A DNA stretch of 64,000 nt from NCBI RefSeq assembly GCF_019900845.1, contig NZ_CP074570.1, positions 3,844,001 to 3,908,000 of the forward strand, written 5' to 3'. Both the position numbers and the translations under genes were made by a program. Origin of the DNA: Paraneptunicella aestuarii (lineage in GTDB: Bacteria > Pseudomonadota > Gammaproteobacteria > Enterobacterales > Alteromonadaceae). Under the pieces are notes generated by a model. That model saw nothing but the letters and a program-made list of their open reading frames with translations, was not told the origin of the DNA and ran no database searches. How positions within the stretch are numbered: position 1 is the stretch's first letter; every line of letters starts with the position of its first letter. Shown here piece by piece: positions 1 through 11,383 of the stretch.

Positions 1-1098
1 ATGAGCGCTTCAGGTGAAATCAAAACCAAGCCAACCCAGCACTCGGTAAAAGAAATCCGTTCTATCGGTATTCAACCCGATATTCTGGTGTGCCGTTCTG
101 AGAAGCCGTTACCTGCCAACGAACGTGCAAAAATCGCGCTATTTACCAACGTACCAGAAAAAGCCGTTATTTCATTGAAAGATGCCGACAGCATCTACCG
201 TATTCCAGCCATGTTGAAGGCGCAAAATATGGATGAGCTGGTGGTTAATCACTTCGGTATTGAATGTAAGGAAGCCGATTTGGTTGAATGGGAACAGGTG
301 CTATACGCAGAATCCAACCCAAGTGGCGAAGTCACAGTCGGCATGGTCGGCAAATACGTTGAACTACCCGACGCCTATAAATCCGTTAACGAAGCACTGA
401 AACACGCCGGTTTGAAAAACCGCGTTACGGTCAATATCAAATATATTGATTCGCAAGATGTTGAGAGCAAAGGCACACAAATTCTGGATGGACTAGACGC
501 TATTCTGGTGCCTGGAGGCTTTGGTGAGCGTGGTATCGAAGGCAAGATCCTCACAGCTCAATACGCTCGCGAAAATAAAATACCCTACCTGGGCATCTGT
601 TTGGGCATGCAAGTAGCATTAATTGAATTTGCCAGACACGTCGCAAATATGGAAAATGCCAACAGCACCGAGTTTAACCCCAACACGCCATACCCGGTTG
701 TCGGTCTGATTACAGAATGGCAAGACAGCACGGGCAGCGTAGAACAAAGAACGGAAAACTCGGATTTGGGTGGCACTATGCGTTTGGGAAGCCAGCTATG
801 TCATGTACTCCCAGACAGCAAAGCGAGAGAAATGTACGGCTCAGACAGCATTTATGAGCGTCATCGCCACCGCTACGAGGTAAACAACAACCTATTACCA
901 CAATTACAAGAAGCAGGTTTAAAAGTGACAGGATTGTCGACTGACCGCAAACTGGTAGAGATCATCGAATTACCTGATCATCCCTGGTTTGTCGCAGGAC
1001 AATTTCACCCTGAGTTTAACTCTACACCCCGCGACGGGCACCCTCTGTTTGAAGGGTTTATAGCCGCAGCGGTTCAGCACCAAAAAGAGGAACATTAG
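1..1098 (+). CDS. pyrG: CTP synthase, C-terminal two thirds (cut by window start)
   Basis: CTP synthase aminates UTP to CTP using glutamine and ATP, the last step of pyrimidine nucleotide synthesis in the cytoplasm. The family is about 545 residues long; 365 are visible, so the N-terminal part of the synthetase domain lies outside the window and the ATG at base 1 is internal. The end of the synthetase domain (motif [10 protein letters not shown]) is followed by the class I glutamine amidotransferase domain. Its nucleophile Cys200 of the visible part lies in LGICLGMQ, and the partners His336 and Glu338 lie in FHPEF. eno follows 128 bases downstream in the same direction, the usual gammaproteobacterial order. 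No sign of damage. Confidence 0.97.
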   Translation: MSASGEIKTKPTQHSVKEIRSIGIQPDILVCRSEKPLPANERAKIALFTNVPEKAVISLKDADSIYRIPAMLKAQNMDELVVNHFGIECKEADLVEWEQVLYAESNPSGEVTVGMVGKYVELPDAYKSVNEALKHAGLKNRVTVNIKYIDSQDVESKGTQILDGLDAILVPGGFGERGIEGKILTAQYARENKIPYLGICLGMQVALIEFARHVANMENANSTEFNPNTPYPVVGLITEWQDSTGSVEQRTENSDLGGTMRLGSQLCHVLPDSKAREMYGSDSIYERHRHRYEVNNNLLPQLQEAGLKVTGLSTDRKLVEIIELPDHPWFVAGQFHPEFNSTPRDGHPLFEGFIAAAVQHQKEEH

Positions 1099-1108
1099 GC
1101 TGACCAAA

Positions 1109-1166
1109 CCATGTTGCCATATCCGCGGCGAACGCAATAACCGCAAGCGATATGGCACAGACATGG
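1109..1166. other. Intergenic hairpin between pyrG and eno
   Basis: Three nested complementary blocks: CCATG (1109-1113) with CATGG (1162-1166), GCCATATC (1116-1123) with GATATGGC (1149-1156), and GCGG (1125-1128) with CCGC (1141-1144). There is no T run, so it is not a classical terminator. It may be an mRNA stabilising or processing hairpin, or a dispersed palindrome. Confidence 0.4.
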
Positions 1167-1190
1167 TGCATAACAAGTCTGGATCCTTGA

Positions 1191-2519
<1,329 letters not shown>

Positions 2520-2530
2520 GCAAAATTCAC

Positions 2531-2572
2531 AACGCCGCTATGCTCTGCTTAGGCAGAATGAGCGGCGTTTTT
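2531..2572 (+). terminator. Rho-independent terminator of eno
   Basis: Perfect 9-bp stem AACGCCGCT / AGCGGCGTT (2531-2539 and 2561-2569), continued by an inner TCTGC/GCAGA stem, and ended by a T run. It lies 11 bases after the eno stop codon. Confidence 0.9.
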
Positions 2573-2621
2573 GCCTCTGACTTTTAGTTAGCGCCACATC
2601 AAGCCATCCAGAGCTGAGACC

Positions 2622-3314
2622 ATGGTTTCCTCGTCAGGTAAACAGACCACCATTTTCCTTAATGGCGCCTCTCGACAAGCCTCTTATGCAGAGCTATGTA
2701 ATGCGCTGTACGATAAGTCGATTCTGGAACTGGCAGAACACCCCACCCTCAGCAAAACCGCATTACAACAACGACTAGGCAGCCTCACCTATTACGTGAA
2801 CCTGGCAGCCGAAAAGCTACTTAACTGCGACACACCGCTAGAATTAGATCTTTACAACGGAAGCTGGCAAGGCGCACAAAGCCTGACTTGTAAAACCGAA
2901 AACAGCAATACCGAAACCGCCACCAAATGGCTGCTAAAACACGCCCAACCCGGTTTAGTGGTTCCGGTTTATGTAGAAGAACAGCGCGTTGAATACATCG
3001 AGCTCGACGTAGTCGACAAGATCGACCTCGACAACAACAAGTTCAGGCTCAACAAACACGGCTGGTTCACCTTCGACGGAATTCACCTGTCATGCCCCAT
3101 GACCAACCAAGGCGAATCTGGCGCGACTCACTCACCCATGACCAGCATTCGCGTACTTAAACCCAGCAAAGGTTACCTCACTGCCGCTTGCTGTGGACAC
3201 TGCTGGAACTTAAAAGGCAAAGCCACCACCCCCCGCAGATTATCCCTGCGACAACTCCTGCTCACGACACAGATCAACTGGAAAACCTACAAGTTACATA
3301 CTGCTAGAAAGTAG
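2622..3314 (+). CDS. Conserved-looking protein of unknown function
   Basis: I do not recognise this family. The 230-residue product has no signal peptide or membrane segment and is probably cytoplasmic. The C-terminal third contains a cysteine cluster (AACCGHCWNLKGK) followed by a basic stretch, which could bind a metal or nucleic acid, but that is a guess. Base composition and codon use resemble the housekeeping neighbours, unlike the AT-rich gene downstream. The ATG at 2622 follows the eno terminator by about 50 bases, so it needs its own promoter. It sits where ftsB/ispD occur in many gammaproteobacteria, and shares no visible motif with either. Confidence 0.7.
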   Translation: MVSSSGKQTTIFLNGASRQASYAELCNALYDKSILELAEHPTLSKTALQQRLGSLTYYVNLAAEKLLNCDTPLELDLYNGSWQGAQSLTCKTENSNTETATKWLLKHAQPGLVVPVYVEEQRVEYIELDVVDKIDLDNNKFRLNKHGWFTFDGIHLSCPMTNQGESGATHSPMTSIRVLKPSKGYLTAACCGHCWNLKGKATTPRRLSLRQLLLTTQINWKTYKLHTARK

Positions 3315-3419
3315 GTTTGGTTAATCATTCAGCTCTCCCCCCTTTTTAGGTAACGCTAATAATTGCAATTATATATATTTCAAATATAATTTGGTTACTT
3401 TTAATACCTTTTATAAATT

Positions 3420-6137
3420 ATGAATAGTGTTCTAAGAAGAAAAACAGCAATGCTTCTTCATCAAATTGAAGAGTCATTAGGTGAATTTATATTAAAAAAT
3501 GGGGATTCTTCCTCACTGAATTTGGAAACACTGGAAAATATTCTTAAAAGGGAAGTGGATAAAGGAAGACGATTCAACAAAGGTTCAATAAAAGACATCG
3601 TTGAAGCAACTTATTTAGATGAGATTTTTGGCTTTGCTCTGGACATTACACAAGACACTAGTATAGGGGATTCAATAAATTATATTTATTCTCTATTTCA
3701 TCACCTTGACATTTATGAAATCAGAAATGCAATTTCCCACCCTAATAGGCAATTTTGGGATTGTTATTGGTATAGAGTAGCAGCTATAGCAAGCGACCCC
3801 GTCAATGAAATATTAGGTTTAGAATCAGTTAAACAAACTCTAGTAGCTGCCGAAAACAATTTGATAGTTGACCCACCTGAAGAATGGGTCAATAAAATCA
3901 TTTGGCAAATTCCCAATAATTTACCACATACATTTGATCATGGACTAACTGGCTTAATTGGACGTAATAAAGAGATAGATGAGTTAAAAAAACATATATC
4001 AAATCCAAGAGTTAACACTATAGCCCTAGTTGCTCCAGGAGGTGCTGGAAAAACAGCATTAGCACTTGATCTTTTAGAAAAATTGATTTCAACCCCGAGC
4101 TCTTCAAAGTTTATAGATGCTGTCATCTACACAACTATGAAAACTGAAAAATTAACTACAGATGGAGTTGTATCTTTAGATGCAATAGAAACAATTGGTG
4201 AACTTCAAGAAGCAATAGTTTCTTCCATAAACATTGTATTTGATGAGTCATTTGAAACATTTGATGAAGCAATAAAGGACATGCAGGATAGAAAAATTCT
4301 ACTTTGCATAGACAATCTAGAAACCCTTTTGAGAGATACACCACAAGCTTTTGAAGAATTAAATTATACCTTACCGGTTCAGTGGCAAATATTAGTAACG
4401 AGTAGAGTTTCTGTATCCAATGCGACAGTTTTAAGTTTAGATACACTGAAACAAAAATCTGCAATCCATTTAGCAAGAACTTATGCATCAAAAAAAGGTT
4501 CTCTCGAGCTAAAGGAGGAAATTTACTCTTCACTTATTAAGAGCTGTTACTATAATCCTTTAGCTATCAGGCTGACCATTGATTTATTGATAGCCGGAAA
4601 AGATTTACCTACATCAGTTGGTGTTGCAAACAAAGAAATAGCCGAGTTTTCATATAACAATTTGATAGAAACTTTAAGTGAAGATTCAATTGAAATATTG
4701 GAAACCATATTTGTTGAAGGTGATTCGAATAGATTATCATTATGTGAATTATTAGATCGCTCTTTAGATGACATTGCAATATCAATATTAGAATTATCTA
4801 AAACCAGTTTAGTTAGAAGAAACTCGACAGAACAAGGTGAAACATACAGCCTAAGCGACTCTGTACGAGGCCTACTACTTATTTCACCGAGAAATATAAA
4901 AGCAAGAACAAAAATTCAAAATAAAATTCACCAAAGACGAAAATTATCAAATGAAATAGACATCAGAAGAGCTCAAAAAAGCATACCACAATGGCACATT
5001 GAATTTGTTCCTAAAAACCTTAAGGAAAACTTCAAAGTCTTCATCTCTAGTATAATAAGACATCTAAATAAAGCTAGACAAAGCATTGAGACTGCGGCGT
5101 CACTCTATAGAAAACTAAAAGAAGCAGAATCATTTTACTCTGATGAATACTTATTCCACAAAATTTTTGGAATTGTTTTAGAAACCCTCAAAGACTACAA
5201 TGCTGCAGAAAATAGTTATAAGAAAGCTGCTAAACTAAACCCTGAAGACCCATCATCCAAGTATCAATTGGCCAGATTATATCATTCCACAAAACGTTAT
5301 GATGAGGCATTAAATCAATACCAAAATTTAATAGAAATGAAGTGGATTAATGAGCAAAAAGAAAATATTTCATTCGGTAAGTCCATACTAAACGGATATT
5401 ATTTATCACTATTATTTTCAGGTCAATATACTCGAATAGAGGAGGAAACTAAAGATTGGAAGAAAATGGGGATTTATAGGGGGATAGTGGGAACTTTTAG
5501 AGTTAGCAGCCTAAAAAGACAAGCCGAAAACACAAGCGAATCAGATCCACAAACAACAATTAACTTTCTAATACGAGCATCAAAAATTTTAGACGATGTA
5601 TTTAGAAATGATGGATATGTTCAATTTTCTAATAAGCAGGCCATAAAATTATTCGATGAAATTGAATTTTGCTTTTCAAAATCTGCATATCAAGAATTTA
5701 GAGAAGAGGGAAAACTTCTATTGGAATTCATATCCAAACATTTATTTGAAGTTATAAGTGAAGAAAAACAATATGATGTAAAACCACTTATAGAAAAGTT
5801 AAGCGATATTGCCATATATGGAAACCCATTTACAGCCGAGGTATGGAAAGATATTTCAAATTCTTCATACTCATACGAAAAAGAAGAGGATGGAGTTCCT
5901 ATTGGGCTGATTTTAGTAAAAATTTCGAGTAGACCAAGCAGTGCAAGCTATTTATTTGCCAAAGATAAATATGGCACTGATTTCTATCTACATTATGAGC
6001 AATTTAAAGATGGAAATTGGAAAGTATGGAGCCAGCTGTCTGTCAACGATAACCTTTTTATTGTAGCAAATCACGATGAAGCAAAAGCAGGAAAAGCCAT
6101 CCCTGTTAGCGAAATATATTTATTAGATGATCTTTAG
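3420..6137 (+). CDS. Putative defence protein: HEPN-like motif, STAND/NB-ARC NTPase, TPR, OB-like C-terminus
   Basis: A 905-residue protein that looks like a STAND-type signalling NTPase. The N-terminal helical region (about 1-170) contains RNAISH at 102-107, matching the Rx4H signature of HEPN ribonucleases. The NTPase follows: Walker A APGGAGKT (205-212), Walker B ILLCIDNLE (D298), a TSR sensor motif (327-329) and NPLA (379-382), as in NB-ARC proteins. A winged-helix-like part spans about 404-490. At least one clear TPR unit covers about 575-640. The last 75 residues (about 826-902) resemble a cold-shock OB fold (phrases SYLFAKDKYGTDFYLHY and VNDNLFIVAN). The gene is much richer in A and T than both neighbours and stands alone, which suggests transfer. 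STAND proteins of this layout often serve phage defence; function here is inferred. Confidence 0.8.
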   Translation: MNSVLRRKTAMLLHQIEESLGEFILKNGDSSSLNLETLENILKREVDKGRRFNKGSIKDIVEATYLDEIFGFALDITQDTSIGDSINYIYSLFHHLDIYEIRNAISHPNRQFWDCYWYRVAAIASDPVNEILGLESVKQTLVAAENNLIVDPPEEWVNKIIWQIPNNLPHTFDHGLTGLIGRNKEIDELKKHISNPRVNTIALVAPGGAGKTALALDLLEKLISTPSSSKFIDAVIYTTMKTEKLTTDGVVSLDAIETIGELQEAIVSSINIVFDESFETFDEAIKDMQDRKILLCIDNLETLLRDTPQAFEELNYTLPVQWQILVTSRVSVSNATVLSLDTLKQKSAIHLARTYASKKGSLELKEEIYSSLIKSCYYNPLAIRLTIDLLIAGKDLPTSVGVANKEIAEFSYNNLIETLSEDSIEILETIFVEGDSNRLSLCELLDRSLDDIAISILELSKTSLVRRNSTEQGETYSLSDSVRGLLLISPRNIKARTKIQNKIHQRRKLSNEIDIRRAQKSIPQWHIEFVPKNLKENFKVFISSIIRHLNKARQSIETAASLYRKLKEAESFYSDEYLFHKIFGIVLETLKDYNAAENSYKKAAKLNPEDPSSKYQLARLYHSTKRYDEALNQYQNLIEMKWINEQKENISFGKSILNGYYLSLLFSGQYTRIEEETKDWKKMGIYRGIVGTFRVSSLKRQAENTSESDPQTTINFLIRASKILDDVFRNDGYVQFSNKQAIKLFDEIEFCFSKSAYQEFREEGKLLLEFISKHLFEVISEEKQYDVKPLIEKLSDIAIYGNPFTAEVWKDISNSSYSYEKEEDGVPIGLILVKISSRPSSASYLFAKDKYGTDFYLHYEQFKDGNWKVWSQLSVNDNLFIVANHDEAKAGKAIPVSEIYLLDDL

Positions 6138-6156
6138 CTCTCTTAATTATCTAAAT

Positions 6157-6182
6157 ACCGGATAGCGCTTCGCGCTTCCGGT
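6157..6182. repeat. Short palindromic hairpin after the STAND gene
   Basis: ACCGGA-T-AGCGC, loop TTC, GCGCT-TCCGGT: an 11-bp stem with one bulged T, 20 bases after the STAND gene stop. No T run follows on the plus strand. It may be a transcript-end hairpin or a REP-like palindrome marking the edge of the AT-rich insertion. Confidence 0.45.
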
Positions 6183-6252
6183 ACGACAGAAAAACAAATT
6201 CCCTAGCCTCAAAACGCCTCCCCCCTAAATTCCCCCATTTTTAAATCTTCAC

Positions 6253-6285
6253 TTGACCTCAAAAGCAATACGCGGTATCTATAAC
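6253..6285 (+). promoter_or_regulatory. Probable sigma-70 promoter of the leu operon
   Basis: TTGACC (6253-6258), a 17-base spacer, then TATCTA (6276-6281), overlapping TATAAC (6280-6285) as an alternative -10. It lies about 65 bases ahead of the leucine leader peptide. Confidence 0.55.
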
Positions 6286-6349
6286 GCCGTCGTGACATTT
6301 CATTTACGACCATTTATTGAAATTTTTATCTCTGGAAATAGCGTTTTTT

Positions 6350-6436
6350 ATGACATTTTTGCTCCTCAACAACCTCTTTCTCATGGCAGCCAAGACTGCA
6401 CGGGTGGGTTGTATTTGTCATAAAGACACAGCGTAA
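6350..6436 (+). CDS. leuL: leu operon leader peptide
   Basis: A 28-residue reading frame starting MTFLLLNNLFLMAAK, with five leucine codons among residues 4-11, then TAA at 6434. It lies in the leader between the leu promoter and an intrinsic terminator. This is the composition expected of a leucine attenuator peptide: ribosome stalling at the Leu codons when charged leucyl-tRNA is scarce should favour the antiterminator. The ATG has only a weak GGAA element 13 bases upstream. Confidence 0.85.
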   Translation: MTFLLLNNLFLMAAKTARVGCICHKDTA

Positions 6437-6494
6437 AAAACGCAACAAGATAAACAACCGAATTTTAAGAACCCGTGCCAAGCACGGGTTTTTT
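6369..6494 (+). promoter_or_regulatory. Leucine attenuator: alternative RNA structures
   Basis: Region 1 ACAACC (6369-6374, inside the Leu codons) can pair with region 2 GGTTGT (6407-6412). Region 2 as a whole, GCACGGGT (6398-6405) plus GGTTGT, can instead pair with region 3, ACAACC (6454-6459) plus ACCCGTGC (6471-6478), forming an antiterminator. If region 3 is free, AACCCGTGC (6470-6478) pairs with GCACGGGTT (6482-6490), loop CAA, followed by a T run to 6494: the terminator. GCACGGGT occurs twice and competes for the same partner, the classic attenuation design. Confidence 0.88.
6470..6494 (+). terminator. Attenuator terminator ahead of leuA
   Basis: Nine-bp GC-rich stem AACCCGTGC/GCACGGGTT with a 3-base loop and a T6 tail, 80 bases before leuA. 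It is conditional on translation of the leader peptide. Confidence 0.88.
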
Positions 6495-6574
6495 CGTTTT
6501 TAGGCCATACTTGTTTTGAATTTTAAATTTGGAATTCTAGATTTTGGCAACCGGAATGAAACATTGGAGTTAAC

Positions 6575-8131
6575 ATGTCAAATCAGGTTTTATTGTTTGA
6601 TACCACCTTGCGCGATGGAGAGCAGGCGTTAGCGGCGAGCTTGACCGTGAAGGAAAAGCTGCAGATCGCCATGGCGCTGGAAAGGTTGGGTGTCGATATT
6701 ATCGAAGCAGGTTTTCCTGTGTCGTCTCCGGGTGACTTTGAATCGGTACGTACTATTGCCAGCCATATTACTCAGTCTCGCGTATGTGGCTTGGCAAGGG
6801 CATTGGAAAAAGACATCGACGCTTGCGGGCAAGCCTTGAGCATCGCTGAACAATTTCGCATTCATACCTTTATTGCCACGTCAGAAATTCACGTTAACGA
6901 CAAGTTGCGTATGTCGAACGACGACGTGTTAGACATGGCAGTCAAAGCCATTAAGCACGCTCGCAAGTATACCGACGATGTGGAATTTTCCAGTGAAGAT
7001 GCCGGGCGTACCGATATCGATTTTCTGTGCCGCATTGTGGAAGCCGCTATTAACGCTGGCGCAACTACGATTAACATTCCGGATACCGTAGGTTACACCA
7101 CGCCAACCGAGTTTGGCGGCATTATCAAAACCCTGTTTAACAGGGTTCCCAATATTGATAAAGCCATTGTGTCGGTGCATTGCCATAACGATTTGGGCTT
7201 GGCTGTAGCCAATTCATTAGCCGCGGTTGAGAACGGCGCTCGGCAGATTGAGTGTACAATTAATGGTATTGGCGAACGAGCAGGTAACTGCGCGTTAGAA
7301 GAAATCGCCATGATCATGAAAACCCGCGAAGCCTTGTTGGGTTATCACACCAACATCAAAACCACAGAAATTTCTCGGACTTCCAAGCTGGTCAGCCAAT
7401 TGTGCAACATGCCTGTACAGGCAAACAAAGCCATTGTTGGCGCAAACGCCTTTAGCCACTCTTCCGGCATTCATCAGGACGGTGTATTAAAAGCGCAAAA
7501 CACCTATGAAATCATGACCCCAGAAAGTGTTGGCATTAACAAAAACAGTTTGAACTTGACCTCACGTTCAGGCCGCCATGTTATCAAACATCGTATGCAC
7601 GAATTAGGCTACAAGGACAACGATTACGACATGGATCGCCTGTACGCCGACTTTTTGCAGTTGGCAGACAAAAAAGGCCAGGTCTTCGACTATGATTTGG
7701 AAGCCTTGGTGTTCTTCGATCAGAACAAACAGGAACAAGCCTTCTACAAATTGCAGTATCTACATGCCAATTCAGGCCACAACATTGTTCCTACCGCCAC
7801 GGTCACATTGAAAATGGGCGAGATTGAAGCCACCGAAGCCGCCACTGGTGTCGGCCCGGTGGATGCGGCATTCAACGCAATACTAAATGCCAGTGGGTTA
7901 ACCAATATCGACATTGTAGACTTCAAGCTGGATTCCAAAGGCGAAGGTGCCGATGCTTTGGCACAAGTGAGCCTGATCGCCGAATACAAAGGGCGTAAAT
8001 TTAATGGTATTGGCTTGGCAACCGACATCGTCGAAGCTGGCGTGAATGCCTTAACTTACGTATTGAACAACACTTACTTGGCTGACCAGATTGATCAGCA
8101 GAAACAACAACAGAAGATTGCAGGTATTTAA
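6575..8131 (+). CDS. leuA: 2-isopropylmalate synthase
   Basis: Condenses acetyl-CoA with 2-oxoisovalerate, the committed step of leucine synthesis. The 518-residue length is that of the bacterial enzyme. It opens with the HMGL-like TIM barrel: [11 protein letters not shown] binds metal and substrate, and the barrel carries [12 protein letters not shown]. The C-terminal 130 residues form the LeuA allosteric domain that senses leucine. The start is supported by GGAG seven bases ahead of ATG 6575. It is the first gene of leuABCD and its stop codon directly abuts the leuB start. Expression should be governed by the upstream attenuator. Confidence 0.98.
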   Translation: MSNQVLLFDTTLRDGEQALAASLTVKEKLQIAMALERLGVDIIEAGFPVSSPGDFESVRTIASHITQSRVCGLARALEKDIDACGQALSIAEQFRIHTFIATSEIHVNDKLRMSNDDVLDMAVKAIKHARKYTDDVEFSSEDAGRTDIDFLCRIVEAAINAGATTINIPDTVGYTTPTEFGGIIKTLFNRVPNIDKAIVSVHCHNDLGLAVANSLAAVENGARQIECTINGIGERAGNCALEEIAMIMKTREALLGYHTNIKTTEISRTSKLVSQLCNMPVQANKAIVGANAFSHSSGIHQDGVLKAQNTYEIMTPESVGINKNSLNLTSRSGRHVIKHRMHELGYKDNDYDMDRLYADFLQLADKKGQVFDYDLEALVFFDQNKQEQAFYKLQYLHANSGHNIVPTATVTLKMGEIEATEAATGVGPVDAAFNAILNASGLTNIDIVDFKLDSKGEGADALAQVSLIAEYKGRKFNGIGLATDIVEAGVNALTYVLNNTYLADQIDQQKQQQKIAGI

Positions 8132-9238
<1,107 letters not shown>

Positions 9239-9240
9239 TC

Positions 9241-10644
9241 ATGGGACAAACCCTGTACGAAAAAATCTGGAATGCTCACATCGTCGAACAAATCGGTGAT
9301 GACACCCTGATTTATATTGATCGTCATTTAATCCATGAAGTGACTTCACCCCAGGCTTTCTCTGGTTTGGACGAAAAAGGCCGTCAAGTGCGTCGCCCTG
9401 ATAAAACCTTCGCCACCATGGATCACAGTATTTCCACGCGCTCATTGGCGATTGATGCTTGCGGTGCCGACAACGCATTGCAACTTCAAACGCTGGCGGA
9501 AAACTGCGCTAAACACAATATCGAGCTGTATCCTGTAGGCCATAAAAAACAAGGTATTATCCACGTTATTGCACCGGAGCAAGGCGTGATTCAACCGGGT
9601 ATGACGGTTGTTTGTGGTGATTCGCACACCGCAACACACGGGGCTTTTGGTGCTTTAGCCTTTGGTATCGGAACGTCACAGGTTGAGCATGTATTGGCAA
9701 CGCAAACCTTGAAGCAATCCAAAGCCAAAACCATGCGAGTATCTGTGAACGGCAAGTTGCCAATGGGCATTACCGCCAAAGACATCATTCTCGCCATTAT
9801 TGGTGAAATTGGTCATGCAGGCGCTACCGGACACGTGATTGAATATGCGGGTTCCGCCATTGAAGCCTTATCAATGGAAGAGCGCATGACCATCTGTAAC
9901 ATGAGTATTGAAGCTGGAGCTAAAGCGGGATTGATTGCCCCCGATGCCACCACCATTGCTTATTTGCAAGGCCGTGAAAAATCGCCTCAAGGTGCTGATT
10001 GGGAAGCTGCTGTTGCTTATTGGCAAAACCTGAAAACCGACAACGACGCCACATTCGACAAAGAAGTGGTATTACAAGCGGAAGACATCGAACCGCAAGT
10101 TACCTGGGGAACAAACCCAGGGCAAGTGATTGGCATTAACACGCCAGTACCTGCACCAGAAGATTTCTCTGATTCCGTAGAGCAGGAATCCACCAAAAAA
10201 GCCTTGCGTTATATGAGCTTAAGCTCAGGTCAGAAGCTGTCTGATATTCCTGTCAGCCATGTTTTCATTGGTTCTTGTACCAACAGCCGTATTGAAGATT
10301 TGCGTGCAGCGGCAGACATTGCCAAGCGCGGAAAAGTCGCAGATGGTGTCACCGCCATTGTGGTTCCCGGCTCAGGTCAGGTGAAAGCGCAGGCTGAAGC
10401 CGAAGGCTTGGATAGCATCTTCACACAAGCCGGTTTTGAATGGCGCTTGCCGGGTTGCTCTATGTGTTTGGGTATGAATGACGACATTCTACAACCGGGA
10501 GACCGCTGTGCCTCCACCAGCAACCGCAACTTCGAAGGTCGTCAGGGGCGCGGAGCCCGCACCCATTTGGTCAGCCCGGCAATGGCAGCAGCAGCAGCCT
10601 TAAAAGGCCATTTCGTCGACGTTAGAGCATTCAGTCAGGAGTAA
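9241..10644 (+). CDS. leuC: 3-isopropylmalate dehydratase large subunit
   Basis: With LeuD it isomerises 2-isopropylmalate to 3-isopropylmalate. It is an aconitase-family 4Fe-4S enzyme. The three cluster ligands are visible as Cys346 in GSCTNSR and Cys406 and Cys409 in CSMC, matching the family positions. The 467-residue length and the [14 protein letters not shown] motif are typical. The start follows a GGAG site within the end of leuB. leuD follows after 7 bases. Confidence 0.98.
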   Translation: MGQTLYEKIWNAHIVEQIGDDTLIYIDRHLIHEVTSPQAFSGLDEKGRQVRRPDKTFATMDHSISTRSLAIDACGADNALQLQTLAENCAKHNIELYPVGHKKQGIIHVIAPEQGVIQPGMTVVCGDSHTATHGAFGALAFGIGTSQVEHVLATQTLKQSKAKTMRVSVNGKLPMGITAKDIILAIIGEIGHAGATGHVIEYAGSAIEALSMEERMTICNMSIEAGAKAGLIAPDATTIAYLQGREKSPQGADWEAAVAYWQNLKTDNDATFDKEVVLQAEDIEPQVTWGTNPGQVIGINTPVPAPEDFSDSVEQESTKKALRYMSLSSGQKLSDIPVSHVFIGSCTNSRIEDLRAAADIAKRGKVADGVTAIVVPGSGQVKAQAEAEGLDSIFTQAGFEWRLPGCSMCLGMNDDILQPGDRCASTSNRNFEGRQGRGARTHLVSPAMAAAAALKGHFVDVRAFSQE

Positions 10645-10651
10645 ATCAGGC

Positions 10652-11269
10652 ATGTCGAATCAAACCCAAACAGGAATTAAGGAAATCACTGGCACAGCCG
10701 TTCCGCTGGATAATGCCAATGTCGATACCGACCAGATTATTCCCAAGCAGTTTCTAACCGCCGTGAGTAAAGTCGGTTTTGGCAAACACTTGTTTCACGA
10801 CTGGCGTTATCTGGATTTGCACGAACAAGAGCCGAATCCCGACTTCGTACTAAACAAGCCGGAATACGCTGGCGCCAGCATCTTATTGGCAAGAGAGAAC
10901 TTTGGTTGTGGTTCCAGCCGAGAACACGCCCCGTGGGCATTAACCGATTACGGTTTCAAGGTGGTCATCGCCACCAGCTACGCTGACATTTTTTACGGCA
11001 ACTGCATGAACAACCAGTTCTTACCCATCCAGTTACCCTCAGCCAGCATGGACGAATTGTTTAACGCCGTCGCAGACGACCCGGCAGTGGAAATTCATAT
11101 CAACCTGCCACAGCAAACCGTTGTGTGCCAGGGAAAAACCTATGAATTCGATATCGAAGAGCATCATAAACACAACCTGATTAAAGGACTTGATGCCATT
11201 GGACAAACCTTGCAAGCAGAGAGTGCAATTACCGAGTACGAGTCGAAAATTCCACACTACCGAGCATAA
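10652..11269 (+). CDS. leuD: 3-isopropylmalate dehydratase small subunit
   Basis: The swivelling small subunit that completes the active site with LeuC. At 205 residues it is of normal length. Motifs include [13 protein letters not shown] near the N-terminus and the substrate-binding loop [14 protein letters not shown]. It is the last gene of leuABCD; a hairpin follows 45 bases after the stop. Confidence 0.97.
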   Translation: MSNQTQTGIKEITGTAVPLDNANVDTDQIIPKQFLTAVSKVGFGKHLFHDWRYLDLHEQEPNPDFVLNKPEYAGASILLARENFGCGSSREHAPWALTDYGFKVVIATSYADIFYGNCMNNQFLPIQLPSASMDELFNAVADDPAVEIHINLPQQTVVCQGKTYEFDIEEHHKHNLIKGLDAIGQTLQAESAITEYESKIPHYRA

Positions 11270-11314
11270 GACTGCACCCAGCTGACATTTTCAAAATGAT
11301 CACTGCATTTAAGC

Positions 11315-11341
11315 ATTGCCAATCGCATTTTGATTGGCAAT
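11315..11341 (+). terminator. Hairpin at the end of the leu operon
   Basis: Perfect 10-bp stem ATTGCCAATC/GATTGGCAAT with a 7-base loop, between leuD and the HD-GYP gene. The T run is poor (ACTTAACC follows), so it may be a weak terminator or a 3' end stabiliser. Confidence 0.45.
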
Positions 11342-11383
11342 ACTTAACCATCTACAGCATTAAAAAGTAGGCATCGCAGACTC

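Noticed and set aside
1..3. ATG at base 1 as the pyrG start
   Set aside because: Family comparison shows about 180 residues of the synthetase domain are missing; the methionine is internal.
4156..4533. 125-codon open frame on the minus strand
   Set aside because: Antisense to the STAND gene NTPase domain; leucine/phenylalanine-rich shadow of AT-rich coding DNA.
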